From the NCBI GenBank assembly GCA_947451285.1, contig CANFYL010000009.1, positions 1 through 36,171 of the forward strand: a DNA stretch of 36,171 nucleotides, given 5' to 3'. The notes below the pieces were generated by a model, which searched no databases, was not told the DNA's origin, and saw nothing but the letters and a program-made list of their open reading frames with translations. The DNA is from Comamonadaceae bacterium. GTDB lineage: Bacteria > Pseudomonadota > Gammaproteobacteria > Burkholderiales > Burkholderiaceae_C. The position numbers and the translations under genes are program-made. Position 1 is the stretch's first letter. Each line of letters begins with the position of its first letter. This document shows, one piece after another, positions 7,043 to 20,751 of the stretch.

Positions 7043-8458
7043 ATGATCCAGGGCGCTCCACCATCCAACAGTTCAGACGGCTTGCCAGCAGGTTCTGGCG
7101 ACGGTTTGTGGCAAGCTTGTGTCGACCAATTGGCGCAAGAACTGCCAGAGCAACAGTTCAACACATGGATCAAGCCACTCACAGCCACCGTGGCTGACGA
7201 CCTGAGCCGGGTGGTGGTTTTGGTCGGGAATCGTTTCAAGCTCGATTGGATTCGAGCTCAATACGCACATCGAATCGCCAGCATCCTGCACCAGATGTAT
7301 GGCCAGCCTGTTCAGCTTGAGTTAGCGATCACTCCTAAAGAACAGCCGATAAAATCTCGCTCTCTGCCTTTTTCTCAAGAATTAGAGGCTTTGCCAGAGA
7401 GTCTGATTGGTTTAGAAGAGTCTGCCCCCAATGGACCGCGCACACGGCTCAACACCGCATTGACGTTTGACAGTTTGGTCGAGGGCACGGCCAACCGAAT
7501 GGCCAGGGCGGCGGCCATGCACGTGGCCACCATGCCAGGACAACTGTACAACCCACTGTTTATTTATGGTGGTGTCGGTTTGGGCAAGACCCATTTGGTT
7601 CATGCGGTGGGCAATAAGCTGCTGGCAGAGCGCCCTGACGCCAAAGTTCTCTACATCCATGCAGAACAATTTGTTTCGGATGTGGTTAAGGCCTATCAGC
7701 GCAAAACCTTTGACGAATTCAAAGAGCGTTACCACTCCTTGGACTTGCTGCTCATCGATGATGTTCAGTTTTTTGCCAACAAAGAGCGAACCCAGGAAGA
7801 GTTTTTCAATGCCTTTGAAGCCTTGCTGGCCAAAAAATCACACATTGTGATGACCAGCGACACCTACCCCAAGGGTTTGACCGACATCCACGAACGTTTG
7901 GTGTCACGCTTTGATGCAGGTCTGACTGTAGCGATTGAGCCCCCAGAACTTGAAATGCGGGTGGCCATTTTGATCAGCAAGGCACGCAACGAAGGAACCG
8001 AAATGCCTGAAGAAGTTGCATTTTTCGTTGCAAAAAATGTTCGCTCCAACGTGCGTGAACTAGAGGGTGCACTGAGAAAAATACTGGCGTATTCCCGTTT
8101 TAACCAAAAAGAAATTTCAATTCAACTTGCACGCGATGCGTTGAGAGACTTGTTGTCGATTCAAAATCGACAAATTTCTGTTGAAAACATTCAGAAAACA
8201 GTCGCGGATTATTACAAGATCAAAGTTGCAGACATGTATTCCAAGAAGCGTCCTGCTTCAATTGCGAGACCCAGACAAATCGCCATGTATCTGGCTAAGG
8301 AACTGACACAAAAAAGTCTGCCGGAAATTGGAGAACTTTTTGGTGGCAGAGATCACACCACGGTACTTCATGCAGTTCGTAAGATCACGGCAGAACGCTT
8401 GCAATTGACAGAACTCAACCAACAACTTCATGTGCTTGAACAAACACTCAAAGGTTAG
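7043..8458 (+). CDS. dnaA: DnaA, chromosomal replication initiator
   Basis: The full-length initiator is 471 residues. Domain I (about 20-100) begins [21 protein letters not shown], the interaction and oligomerisation region. A linker follows. Domain III is an AAA+ ATPase with Walker A GGVGLGKT (176-183) and Walker B LLLIDDVQ (235-242). Domain IV ends with the DNA-binding signature [15 protein letters not shown] (about 434-448), where Arg436, Asp437, His438 and the two Thr contact DnaA boxes in the family. It opens the origin and loads the helicase. A DnaA box sits just before the ATG, suggesting self-regulation. dnaN and gyrB follow in the same direction. Confidence 0.99.
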   Translation: MIQGAPPSNSSDGLPAGSGDGLWQACVDQLAQELPEQQFNTWIKPLTATVADDLSRVVVLVGNRFKLDWIRAQYAHRIASILHQMYGQPVQLELAITPKEQPIKSRSLPFSQELEALPESLIGLEESAPNGPRTRLNTALTFDSLVEGTANRMARAAAMHVATMPGQLYNPLFIYGGVGLGKTHLVHAVGNKLLAERPDAKVLYIHAEQFVSDVVKAYQRKTFDEFKERYHSLDLLLIDDVQFFANKERTQEEFFNAFEALLAKKSHIVMTSDTYPKGLTDIHERLVSRFDAGLTVAIEPPELEMRVAILISKARNEGTEMPEEVAFFVAKNVRSNVRELEGALRKILAYSRFNQKEISIQLARDALRDLLSIQNRQISVENIQKTVADYYKIKVADMYSKKRPASIARPRQIAMYLAKELTQKSLPEIGELFGGRDHTTVLHAVRKITAERLQLTELNQQLHVLEQTLKG

Positions 8459-8504
8459 AAACCCTCTGTGCAAAGCTGTGGATGATTTGATAACAAGTCA
8501 CGAC

Positions 8505-8513
8505 TTATCCACA
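8505..8513 (+). promoter_or_regulatory. DnaA box, perfect TTATCCACA
   Basis: It matches the strict DnaA-box consensus. With the reverse near-box at 8477-8485 it forms an inverted pair CTGTGGAT...ATCCACAG with about 20 bases between the two 9-mers. Confidence 0.85.
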
Positions 8514-8649
8514 GAAGACATACACCTGATGAAGTTATCCAGTTTGATGACACACCAAAAAACAGGCTTGCCAACAGCATGAAAGAGAACTCAAGTGCTT
8601 GAAAAAAAAGAGGAAAATGGTGTTTTCCACAGTAACCTGCTGTGCTTAT

Positions 8650-8661
8650 CTACTACTACTA
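8650..8661 (+). promoter_or_regulatory. Candidate DnaA-trio element
   Basis: CTACTACTACTA is four tandem CTA triplets. The complementary strand therefore reads 3'-GAT-5' four times, the optimal DnaA-trio, which DnaA binds as single-stranded DNA during opening. It lies 18 bases after the box at 8623-8631 and directly before an AT-only stretch (8661-8672). Confidence 0.65.
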
Positions 8662-8689
8662 ATTTAAATTAAGAAATCAAGAGGAAACC

Positions 8690-12955
<4,266 letters not shown>

Positions 12956-13065
12956 GACAGAGTCCTTTGAATCAAGAAGCGACATGCTTCTCTCAAGTTC
13001 AGACTTTGCGCCGCGCATGTATCGCTGCCTTGAGCGACACAACAAGTTTCGTAAAGTTGTGTGAC

Positions 13066-13929
13066 TCAACCCATCAAACCGGCGCGGAAATCGTCCACCG
13101 CTTGCGCCAACTCTTCGCGTGTGTTCATCACAAACGGACCATATTGGGCAATGGGTTCGTGCAGGGGTTTGCCCGCGATCAAGATGGCGCGGGTGTTGGC
13201 TTGGCCGCGCAGCACCACGCCGTCGCCGTCATCGCTCAATATCGCCATGCGTTGCGCAGGCACGGCGGTGCTGGTGTTGCCCTGCACCACCTCCAACTCC
13301 CCTCGGTACACGTAAAGGAACGCATGGTGGCTGAACGGAATCGCCTGTTCCAGAACCACCCCATCGCGATCGGGGAAATGCACATCCACATAAAGCGGCT
13401 CGGTATGCTCGCGCGTCACGGCCCCGGTGACTCCGTGGGCCGTGCCAGCAATTACCCGCACCAACACCTGCTCAGGCGTGGTCACTTCGGGAATGTCCGC
13501 ACTTTGAATGTCACGGTACCAGGGCTCACACAGCTTGTTTTTAGCGGGCAGGTTGAGCCAGAGCTGAAACCCCTCCATCACGCCTTCTTCTTGCTCGGGC
13601 ATCTCGCTGTGTACCAAGCCGCGTCCTGCGGTCATCCATTGCACACCACCGTTTTGCAGCAAGCCTTCATGGCCACCGCTGTCACGATGCCGCATGCGAC
13701 CTGCAATCATGTAGGTCACGGTTTCAAAGCCACGGTGGGGGTGGTTGGGAAACCCAGCGATGTAGTCATCGGGTTTGTCGCTGCCAAAGGCGTCAAGCAT
13801 CAAAAACGGGTCCAAGCGCTGTTGCAAATCGTGTGACAACACGCGTGTGAGGCGAACCCCTGCGCCGTCTTGTGTGTCTTGGCCGCGCACCAAGCGCTCT
13901 ACACCGCGGGGTAATGTGATGGGGCTCAT
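13066..13929 (-). CDS. Pirin family protein
   Basis: A 287-residue bicupin of the pirin family. The N-terminal cupin has [17 protein letters not shown] and [14 protein letters not shown], giving His63, His65, His107 and Glu109 as the expected metal ligands, in the same order and spacing as in characterised pirins. The C-terminal cupin (about 160-260) is less conserved. Some bacterial pirins are quercetin dioxygenases or redox modulators; the substrate here is unknown. The ATG at 13929 overlaps the stop of the upstream HMA gene as ATGA, so the two are co-translated. It is followed by the Spy-like gene in the same direction after 110 bases with no gene. Confidence 0.93.
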   Translation of the reverse strand: MSPITLPRGVERLVRGQDTQDGAGVRLTRVLSHDLQQRLDPFLMLDAFGSDKPDDYIAGFPNHPHRGFETVTYMIAGRMRHRDSGGHEGLLQNGGVQWMTAGRGLVHSEMPEQEEGVMEGFQLWLNLPAKNKLCEPWYRDIQSADIPEVTTPEQVLVRVIAGTAHGVTGAVTREHTEPLYVDVHFPDRDGVVLEQAIPFSHHAFLYVYRGELEVVQGNTSTAVPAQRMAILSDDGDGVVLRGQANTRAILIAGKPLHEPIAQYGPFVMNTREELAQAVDDFRAGLMG

Positions 13930-14120
13930 GCGACTTCGTACCCTTCTTGCGCAATAGCCTTTGCCAATATCTCATGCGCTTGTGTGCTGTCGACGTCTAC
14001 TTTGTTGTGTGCTCGGTCAATCACCACCTTGGCTTCGGGGTCGAGACGCAACACGGCTTTCTTGACCGCCATCTCGCAGTGACCGCAAGTCATGCCTTGC
14101 ACTTGGAAGGTGTGATTCAT
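13926..14120 (-). CDS. Small heavy-metal-associated (HMA) protein, CopZ-like copper chaperone
   Basis: The 64 residues form one complete HMA ferredoxin-like fold. The metal site GMTCGHC (Cys12, Cys15) lies in the first loop and is followed by the helix [11 protein letters not shown] and the strands [16 protein letters not shown]. Proteins of this size and motif carry Cu(I) in the cytoplasm and hand it to CopA-type ATPases. It is divergent from copA with only 36 bases between start codons, which supports a copper role. A good AAGGAG ribosome-binding site precedes the ATG. The gene overlaps the downstream pirin gene by four bases. Confidence 0.9.
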   Translation of the reverse strand: MNHTFQVQGMTCGHCEMAVKKAVLRLDPEAKVVIDRAHNKVDVDSTQAHEILAKAIAQEGYEVA

Positions 14121-14126
14121 CAGTGG

Positions 14127-14142
14127 CTCCTTAACAAAGGAG
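14127..14142. repeat. Inverted repeat made of two facing Shine-Dalgarno sequences
   Basis: CTCCTT-AACA-AAGGAG lies in the 36-base gap between the HMA gene and copA. The left arm is the ribosome-binding site of the HMA gene on the minus strand and the right arm is that of copA on the plus strand. Both transcripts would therefore carry a complementary hexamer in their leaders. Confidence 0.7.
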
Positions 14143-14156
14143 TAAGCTTAACGCTT

Positions 14157-16421
14157 ATGAGTGATACCACCTGTGACATTGGCATTGGCGGCATGACCTG
14201 CGCCTCATGCGTGGCCCGTGTGGAGCGAGCCATCGCCAAACTGCCAGGGGTAACGGATGTCAGCGTCAATTTGGCCACGGAGTCCGCGCGTGTAGTCTGG
14301 AATGACGACGACGCCAGCCACGAAGCGCGCTTGCGTCGTGCGGTCCGTGATGCCGGGTATGAGCCCCTGGCACCCGAGCACCTGGAACAACAAGCCGCAG
14401 GTCCGTGGGTGGGTTTCTTTCCGGTGTTGGCTGGTTTGGTGTTGAGCTTGCCCTTGGTGTTGCCCATGCTGGGGGACGTGTTGGGCCAGCATTGGATGCT
14501 GCCTGCGCTGTGGCAATTTTTGTTGGCCACGCCCGTGCAGTTTGTGTTGGGCGCGCGTTTCTACAAAGCGGGTTGGCACGCCTTGCTGGCGGGCACAGGC
14601 AACATGGACTTGTTGGTGGCCCTGGGCACCACGGCCGGCTGGGCCTTGTCGGTGTGGTTATGGTGGTCGTCACCTGCGGGCACCATGGTGCACTTGTATT
14701 TCGAGGGTTCGGCGGTGGTCATCACGTTGGTGCTTCTGGGCAAATGGTTGGAGGCCCGCGCCAAACGTCAAACCACCGACGCCATTCGTGCGCTGCATGC
14801 CTTGCGTCCCGCGCGCGCGCGCGTCATCGGGCCGGATGGCGAACAAGACATTCCCATTGAAGAGCTGTTGGTGGGCGACCGTGTGGTGGTGTTGCCAGGC
14901 GAGCGAGTCCCCGCCGATGGCCGGGTCTTGGCGGGCGACTCTCAACTCGACGAATCCATGCTCACGGGCGAACCGCTGCCTGTGCCCAAGGGTGTTGGGG
15001 CCCGCTTGACGGGTGGCAGCATCAACGGTGAAGGGCGTGTGGTCATGCAGGTCTTGGCCACCGGAACCGCTACCGTCTTGGCCAACATCATCCGTTTGGT
15101 GGAAGACGCGCAATCGGCCAAGGCCCCCATTCAACGTCTGGTGGATCAAGTCTCCGCAGTGTTTGTGCCCGTGGTGTTGGTGTTGGCCTTGCTGACCTTG
15201 CTGGCCTGGTGGTGGAGTGGCCACAGCGTCGAGCTGTCGCTCATCCATGCCGTGGCCGTGTTGGTCATTGCCTGTCCGTGTGCCCTGGGGCTGGCCACGC
15301 CGGCCGCCATCATGGCGGGCACGGGCGTCGCGGCCCAGCATGGCATCTTGATCAAAGACGTGCAAGCGCTGGAGCTGGCCCACCGCGTGGACACGGTGGC
15401 CTTTGACAAAACGGGCACGCTGACGGTGGGCCAACCACGGCTGCTCTCGCTCACACCCGTCGCAGGCACCGCCGAGGCCGCTGACGCTTGGCTGAGCATG
15501 GCCGCCAGCTTGCAAAGCGGCAGCGAGCACCCTCTGGCCCGCGCCGTGGTGCAGGCCGCCAAGGCCCAGAGCCTGGTGTTGGCGGCCCCAGGCACCGTGC
15601 GTGCTGTGCCTGGTTATGGCAGCGAAGGCCTGGTGCAGGGGCGCGCCTTGCTGTTGGGCAGTTTGCGCTGGATGACCGTGTTGAACGTGACAGACACAGC
15701 CAGCCAAGCCGCGCCCTGGGAGGTGCAAGCGCAGGCCTTGCAGGCCCAAGGCGCCACGGTCTCGGTGTTGGTGGAGCGCGTGGGTTCGGGCGACACGGCG
15801 CAGTTGTTGCCGCGCGCCTTGTTGGCCTTTGGTGACGCGCCGAAACCGGGTGTGCAAGCCGCCTTGGCCGCGTTGCGCGCACGCGGTTTGCGCTTGGTCA
15901 TGGTCTCGGGCGACAACTGGGGCGCGGCACGTGCCATGGCGCAACGCTTAGGACTGCGCGACGACGAAGTGCATGCCGAGGTGTTGCCGGGGGACAAATC
16001 TGCCTTGGTGCAACGCTTGCAGCAGGGCGACAACGGGGCCCGTCGGGTGGTGGCTTTTGTGGGGGACGGCATCAACGATGCGCCCGCCTTGGCGGCCGCA
16101 GATGTCGGCATGGCCATGGCCAACCCCAACGGGGGCGGCACCGACGTGGCCATGCAAGCCGCAGGCATCACGCTCATGCGCGGCGAGGTGGCTTTGGTCG
16201 GTGCGGCGCTGGACATCTCACGCCGCACCGTGGCCAAGATTCGGCAAAACTTGTTTTGGGCCTTTGCCTACAACGCGGCGGGCATACCGTTGGCCGCCTT
16301 GGGCTACTTGAGCCCGGTGATGGCGGGTGCGGCCATGGCCTTGAGCTCGGTCAGTGTGATGACCAACGCCTTGCTCCTCAAGCGTTGGTCACCACGGGCG
16401 GGGTCTGAGAAAAATCAGTGA
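14157..16421 (+). CDS. copA: CopA, Cu(I)-exporting P1B-type ATPase
   Basis: A 754-residue pump with one N-terminal HMA domain (GMTCASC, Cys15 and Cys18). The actuator has TGE (270-272). The transmembrane metal site is CPC (373-375, in [14 protein letters not shown]), the phosphorylated Asp417 is in DKTGT, the SEHPLARA motif identifies P1B pumps, and GDGINDAP is the hinge. YNAAGIP in the seventh helix and MALSSVSV in the eighth match the Cu(I) subgroup. It exports cytoplasmic Cu(I) to the periplasm. The ATG at 14157 stands 14 bases after AAGGAG. Its promoter must lie upstream within or beyond the divergent HMA gene. The last seven bases overlap the convergent RND gene. Confidence 0.96.
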   Translation: MSDTTCDIGIGGMTCASCVARVERAIAKLPGVTDVSVNLATESARVVWNDDDASHEARLRRAVRDAGYEPLAPEHLEQQAAGPWVGFFPVLAGLVLSLPLVLPMLGDVLGQHWMLPALWQFLLATPVQFVLGARFYKAGWHALLAGTGNMDLLVALGTTAGWALSVWLWWSSPAGTMVHLYFEGSAVVITLVLLGKWLEARAKRQTTDAIRALHALRPARARVIGPDGEQDIPIEELLVGDRVVVLPGERVPADGRVLAGDSQLDESMLTGEPLPVPKGVGARLTGGSINGEGRVVMQVLATGTATVLANIIRLVEDAQSAKAPIQRLVDQVSAVFVPVVLVLALLTLLAWWWSGHSVELSLIHAVAVLVIACPCALGLATPAAIMAGTGVAAQHGILIKDVQALELAHRVDTVAFDKTGTLTVGQPRLLSLTPVAGTAEAADAWLSMAASLQSGSEHPLARAVVQAAKAQSLVLAAPGTVRAVPGYGSEGLVQGRALLLGSLRWMTVLNVTDTASQAAPWEVQAQALQAQGATVSVLVERVGSGDTAQLLPRALLAFGDAPKPGVQAALAALRARGLRLVMVSGDNWGAARAMAQRLGLRDDEVHAEVLPGDKSALVQRLQQGDNGARRVVAFVGDGINDAPALAAADVGMAMANPNGGGTDVAMQAAGITLMRGEVALVGAALDISRRTVAKIRQNLFWAFAYNAAGIPLAALGYLSPVMAGAAMALSSVSVMTNALLLKRWSPRAGSEKNQ

Positions 16422-19400
16422 CCGTTGTGGCTAGGTGGCTTGGGGCTGTTGGAGAACCAAGCCACATACAAAGCGGGCAACACCACCAAAGTCAGCAGCG
16501 TGGCGGTGAACAAGCCACCAATCACCACAATCGCCAAGGGCCGTTGCGTCTCCGAACCAATGTCGTGGCTCAGCGCCATCGGCAGTAAACCCAGCGCTGC
16601 CAACATCGCTGTCATTAAGACCGTGCGCAAACGTTGCAAGGCGCCCTCTTTGACAGCGTCCATCACGGAGAGACCGGCGTTGCGCAGCTGCTGAAACACC
16701 GACAACATCACCACACCGTTGAGCACCGCTTGGCCGGACAGCGCGATAAAGCCAATCGCCGCAGACACCGACAAGGGAATGCTGAAAATCCACAGCGCCA
16801 CAAAGCCACCAATCAAAGCCAAAGGCACGTTGAGCAAAATCAGGCCTGCCGTTTTGAACGACGCAAACGCGTCAAACAGCAGCACAAAAATCAACAACAG
16901 CGAAATGGGCACCACCACCGCCAAACGTTGCATGGCGCGTTCTTGGTTTTCAAATTCGCCTGACCAGGTAACCGCGTAGTTGTCGGCAATCGTCACGTTC
17001 TTGGCCACACGTGCTTTCATGTCGGCGACGACCGATCCCATATCGCGGCCTTTGACAAAAATGCCAATGGCCATCGTGCGCCTGCCCGCCTCACGCGCAA
17101 TGTTCATGGCGCCGCTGGCTTGTCGGATGGTGGCCACCGTCTCAAGCGTGGTGTAGCCCCCGCCCGGCATGGCGATGGCGGTGGTGGGCAAACTGGCCAC
17201 CGTTCGCTTGTCGCCCGGCAGTCGCAACACCACGCTGAACTTGCGCTCACCCTCCCAAATTTGGGTGGTGGCGCGCCCGGCGAGTGCTGACTCGATCACG
17301 TCTTGCACATCGCCCACATTCAGGCCCAAGCGCGAGGCGCGATCGCGGTCAATGTCGATCACCAGCTGTGGCACTTCGCCCAAGCGGTCAATCTCGGCGC
17401 GTTGCACCCCTTGCACTTGTTTGAACTCGCGTTGCATGGCTTCCGTGGTGCGGCGCAGCTCGGCCAAATCGTCGCCCGAGACTTTGACCACGATCTGGCC
17501 TTTGATTTGTGAAATTGACTCCAGCACGTTGTCACGAATCGGCATCGAGAACGCGGGGTCTACGCCCGGTATCACGGCCAGCTTTTCGTCCATCTCTTCA
17601 ATCAGCAGCTCGCGCGTCATGCCCTTGCGCCATTCTTCGACCGGCTTCACGTCGACAAACACTTCGGCCATGCTGAGCGTTTTAGGATCTGTGCCGTCTT
17701 CGGGCTGCCCGGCTTTGGACACCACGGTGCGTACTTCGGGCACGGTGAGCAGTTGCAGGCGCGCTTTGCGCAAAATCTTGGCCGCCTCTTCTTGTGACAC
17801 GCTGGCCGGCATGTCCCAGTTGACCCAGAAGGTGCCTTCGTTGAGCTCAGGCAAGAACTCCGAGCCCAAATGCGCTGCCGCTACGATGGACAAGGCAAAA
17901 CAGCTCAACGCGATCGTGACCACTTTGCGGGGTTTGTCAATCGCCCAGTCCAGCACCGGCGTGTACACCTGTTTGGCCCATGCCACCAGCCGGTTGTCGC
18001 CGTGCGGAATGCCTTTTCGCAACATCCAGTAGGCCAGTAAAGGCACCAAGGTGAGTGAAAAAATTAAAGCCCCAATCAGTGCCGTGGTCACCGACAAGGC
18101 CATCGGCTGGAAGATGCGGCCCTCATGGCGTTGCAACGCAAAAATCGGAATGTGCGCCGCAATGATGATCAACATCGAGAACAAAGTAGGACGCCCCACC
18201 TCATTGGCTGCGTTGGTGATCAGCGCGCGACGCTCTTTCTCGTTCATGCCCTCGCCGCGTTCGGCCAAGCGATGCATGATGTTTTCAATCACGATCACGG
18301 CACCATCCACGATGATGCCAAAGTCCATCGCGCCCAGGCTCAGCAAGTTGGCCGGCACACCCATGATCTTGAGGCCCAAGAACGTGGCCAGCAAGGCCAG
18401 CGGAATTACCACTACCACCGCCAAAGAGGCGCGCATGTTGGACAGGAACAGGTAAAGCACCAACGAGACCAGCAGCGCACCTTCGACCAAGTTTTTGAAC
18501 ACCGTGGTCAAGGTTTTGCCCATCAGCCATGAGCGGTCGTAGAAGGGCTCGATTTGCACCCCGTGAGGCAGCACACGCTTGTTCAGGTCGGCAATTTTTT
18601 CTTTGACGCCTTTGAGCACTACGCTGGGGTTTTCGCCTTTGCGCATGATCACGATGCCGGTCACCACATCGTCGTCCATGTCTTGTCCTACGGTGCCTAA
18701 TCTGGGGACCGCACCAACGCTGACTTTGGCCACGTCGCGCACCAGCACGGGTGTGTTGCTTCGGGCGGTGACCACAATTTGTCCAATGTCATCGGCCGAG
18801 CGCAACAGGCCCAACCCACGGATGGCGAACTGCTGTGCGCCTTGCGCCACATAACTGCCACCCGCGTTGGCGTTGCCTCGGCCCAGCGCATCTTGCAAGT
18901 CTTGCAGCGTGAGTTTGTAGGCGCGCAGTTTTTGCAAGTCGGGTTGCACCTCGTACTGTTTGATGTAGCCGCCCATGCCCACCACATCGGCCACACCGGG
19001 AATCTGGCGCAAGGCGCGCTCGACGGTCCAGTCTTCGATGGTGCGCAGCTCGGTGGATGTTTTGCCGTCGCCTTTGAGGCGATAGCGCATGATCTCGCCC
19101 ACGGGCGTGGCATTGGGCATGACTTCGGCCTCGACGCCAGGTGGCAAGTCGACGCCGCGCAAGCGCTCGTTGACTTGTTGGCGCGCCAAATTGACTTCGG
19201 CTTTGTCGTCATAGGTGACGACGGTGAAAGACAGTCCAAACTGCGTGTGCGAGAACACCCGAATCGAGTTGGGCAAGCCCGACAGCGCCACTTCGATGGG
19301 CAGAGAAACCTCTTTTTCAACCTCTTCCGCCGCGCGCCCAGGATAGAGCGCAATCACCGTGACCTGCGTGTCGGTGACATCTGGAAATGCTTCCACCGAC

Positions 19401-19498
19401 AGGTTGTTGAAGGCAACCACACCGGACATGATGAACAGCAGCGTGCCCAGCAGAATAAACAGGGGCTGGTTCAGCGCATAGTGGATCAGCCGTTTCAT
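16415..19498 (-). CDS. czcA: Heavy-metal efflux RND transporter, inner-membrane pump (CzcA/CusA family)
   Basis: A 1027-residue proton-driven RND pump of the heavy-metal (HME) family. It begins [17 protein letters not shown] and has the usual two halves of transmembrane helices and large periplasmic loops, such as [25 protein letters not shown] and [18 protein letters not shown]. The fourth transmembrane helix reads [15 protein letters not shown], with Asp392, Asp398 and Glu405, the charged triad of CzcA/CnrA-type divalent-cation pumps; Cu/Ag pumps of the CusA type lack it. This favours Zn, Co, Cd or Ni over Cu(I), although copA is next door. It is the last gene of a C-B-A operon and overlaps the adaptor gene as ATGA. 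Confidence 0.92.
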   Translation of the reverse strand: MKRLIHYALNQPLFILLGTLLFIMSGVVAFNNLSVEAFPDVTDTQVTVIALYPGRAAEEVEKEVSLPIEVALSGLPNSIRVFSHTQFGLSFTVVTYDDKAEVNLARQQVNERLRGVDLPPGVEAEVMPNATPVGEIMRYRLKGDGKTSTELRTIEDWTVERALRQIPGVADVVGMGGYIKQYEVQPDLQKLRAYKLTLQDLQDALGRGNANAGGSYVAQGAQQFAIRGLGLLRSADDIGQIVVTARSNTPVLVRDVAKVSVGAVPRLGTVGQDMDDDVVTGIVIMRKGENPSVVLKGVKEKIADLNKRVLPHGVQIEPFYDRSWLMGKTLTTVFKNLVEGALLVSLVLYLFLSNMRASLAVVVVIPLALLATFLGLKIMGVPANLLSLGAMDFGIIVDGAVIVIENIMHRLAERGEGMNEKERRALITNAANEVGRPTLFSMLIIIAAHIPIFALQRHEGRIFQPMALSVTTALIGALIFSLTLVPLLAYWMLRKGIPHGDNRLVAWAKQVYTPVLDWAIDKPRKVVTIALSCFALSIVAAAHLGSEFLPELNEGTFWVNWDMPASVSQEEAAKILRKARLQLLTVPEVRTVVSKAGQPEDGTDPKTLSMAEVFVDVKPVEEWRKGMTRELLIEEMDEKLAVIPGVDPAFSMPIRDNVLESISQIKGQIVVKVSGDDLAELRRTTEAMQREFKQVQGVQRAEIDRLGEVPQLVIDIDRDRASRLGLNVGDVQDVIESALAGRATTQIWEGERKFSVVLRLPGDKRTVASLPTTAIAMPGGGYTTLETVATIRQASGAMNIAREAGRRTMAIGIFVKGRDMGSVVADMKARVAKNVTIADNYAVTWSGEFENQERAMQRLAVVVPISLLLIFVLLFDAFASFKTAGLILLNVPLALIGGFVALWIFSIPLSVSAAIGFIALSGQAVLNGVVMLSVFQQLRNAGLSVMDAVKEGALQRLRTVLMTAMLAALGLLPMALSHDIGSETQRPLAIVVIGGLFTATLLTLVVLPALYVAWFSNSPKPPSHNGH

Positions 19499-20739
19499 GG
19501 GGCGGCAGCTCCAGGGGCGGCTGCAGGCGTGTGTGTTTTGGCTTGCTCCTCGGCGTTTCTGAATTCGCGCGCCAGCAGCAAGCTGTTGTCTTTAACGATC
19601 TGTTCGTTGGCTTTGAGGCCGTCAACGATCAGTACCTCTTGCAAGCCTTCATAGCCCAGACGCACGCGACGCGGTTCAAACACGCCGGGCTCGGTTTGTA
19701 CATAGCACCAGTGTTCGGTGCCGCGCAGCTGCACAGCGCTGGCGGGCACCAACACACCTGCAGCGAGCTGACGTTCGATGCGCGCCGTGCCCAGCATCTC
19801 GGCTTTGAGCAAACGCTGTCGGTTGTCGATCACGGCGCGGACCTTGATGGTTCGGCTCGTTGGGTCGATGAAGTCGCCCGTGGCCGCAATCGTGGCTTCG
19901 AACTTTTGGCCCACGAGATTGGGCAACACCAGTTCAATTTTGGTGCCTGGTTTGAGGGATGCCACGTCAGACTCGCGCGCATCAATTTGAACCCACAACG
20001 AACTGGGGTCGCTCACCACAAACAAGGCTGGATTGCCGGGGCCGCCTTGGTCGGGGCGCACTTCCAGGCCTGCGCTGAGGTTGCGTTCCACCACCACGCC
20101 GGAGATGGTGGCTGACACCCCCAGCTTTTGGTTTATTAAGCCGCCGCTGCCATACATGCTGGTGCGCGCTTGTGCCCGCGCCACCTCGGCTTGCGCACGC
20201 GATGCGTCAGCTTCGGCCTGCTCCAGGTCTTTGCGCGACACGATGCCCGCATTGAACAGGGTTTGTTGCCGTGCCAAGGCGCGCTCGGTCAAACGGGCAT
20301 CGGCAAGCGCCTTGGCGGTGTCGGCTTGTGCGGCACCGAAATCGGGAGAGGCAAACGTGGCCAACACTTGACCTGCCTTGACGTTTTGCCCGACATCCGC
20401 GTTGAGTTGCACCACGCGTCCTGCGAATGCAGGATAGATCCTTTGGGTACGCTCTTCGTTCCACACCAAACGTGCTGGCAAATCAATGGTCACACTCTGT
20501 GCGGCAACAGCAGGCGATGTGCCCAGCAAGGCCAGCTGAGGGTGGCCGGCAGGAAAGCGCAGTTGTTGGCCTTGCACGATGGGCTGAGCGATGACCGGGT
20601 GTGCGGCCAACTCGGGTTTGCTCAGCCAGAAGCCCAGGGTCAGCAACGCCAGCAAGCCAACAGCGGCGCTCCAGCGTTTTGTCGGCGTGTTCAAGAGGGT
20701 TTGCAGCTTATTGGGTTCGCTGGTGTTGTCGTGGTTCAT
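19495..20739 (-). CDS. RND efflux periplasmic adaptor (CzcB/CusB-type membrane fusion protein)
   Basis: The protein has 414 residues and one N-terminal membrane anchor (about 23-40, SAAVGLLALLTLGFWL). Next come a lipoyl-like segment (IYPAFAGRVVQLNADVGQNVKAGQVLA), a coiled-coil hairpin rich in Ala, Gln and Arg (about 155-210, QADTAKALADARLTERALARQQ), and beta-barrel and membrane-proximal segments (LWVQIDARESDVASLKPG). It bridges the inner-membrane pump and the outer-membrane channel. The tail [14 protein letters not shown] is low-complexity and I see no added CusF-like metal domain. It lies 12 bases after the outer-membrane gene and overlaps the pump gene by four bases. Specificity is taken from the pump. 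Confidence 0.92.
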   Translation of the reverse strand: MNHDNTSEPNKLQTLLNTPTKRWSAAVGLLALLTLGFWLSKPELAAHPVIAQPIVQGQQLRFPAGHPQLALLGTSPAVAAQSVTIDLPARLVWNEERTQRIYPAFAGRVVQLNADVGQNVKAGQVLATFASPDFGAAQADTAKALADARLTERALARQQTLFNAGIVSRKDLEQAEADASRAQAEVARAQARTSMYGSGGLINQKLGVSATISGVVVERNLSAGLEVRPDQGGPGNPALFVVSDPSSLWVQIDARESDVASLKPGTKIELVLPNLVGQKFEATIAATGDFIDPTSRTIKVRAVIDNRQRLLKAEMLGTARIERQLAAGVLVPASAVQLRGTEHWCYVQTEPGVFEPRRVRLGYEGLQEVLIVDGLKANEQIVKDNSLLLAREFRNAEEQAKTHTPAAAPGAAAP

Positions 20740-20751
20740 GGTGTGTCGGGC

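Larger units (their letters stand above)
8459..8689. other. Probable origin of replication (oriC), dnaA-dnaN spacer
   Basis: This 231-base spacer has no gene. It contains a perfect DnaA box at 8505-8513 (TTATCCACA), one-mismatch boxes at 8477-8485 (reverse, TGTGGATGA) and 8623-8631 (TTTTCCACA), and a weaker one at 8535-8543 (TTATCCAGT). Downstream, CTACTACTACTA at 8650-8661 is followed by the AT-rich ATTTAAATTAAG. That order (forward DnaA box, short spacer, CTA triplets, AT-rich duplex) matches the basal unwinding module described for Bacillus subtilis. The nearby switch of gene direction agrees. Exact borders are inferred, and parts may also serve as the dnaN promoter. Confidence 0.8.

Noticed and set aside
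6265-7239. A 324-codon open frame covering rnpA, rpmH and part of dnaA on the minus strand
   Set aside because: Only the last 132 codons match RnpA; the rest is out-of-frame reading of rpmH and the antisense of the dnaA start.
14091-14112. ACCTTCC...AAGG-like sequence at the start of the HMA gene, considered as a CueR operator for copA
   Set aside because: The dyad is poor, the bases are explained by conserved codons of the GMTCGHC region, and no -35/-10 pair with 19-base spacing could be placed.
14670-15944. A 424-codon His/Gln/Gly-rich frame antisense to copA
   Set aside because: Its composition is what the complement of a GC-rich gene gives; no motif or ribosome-binding site supports it.
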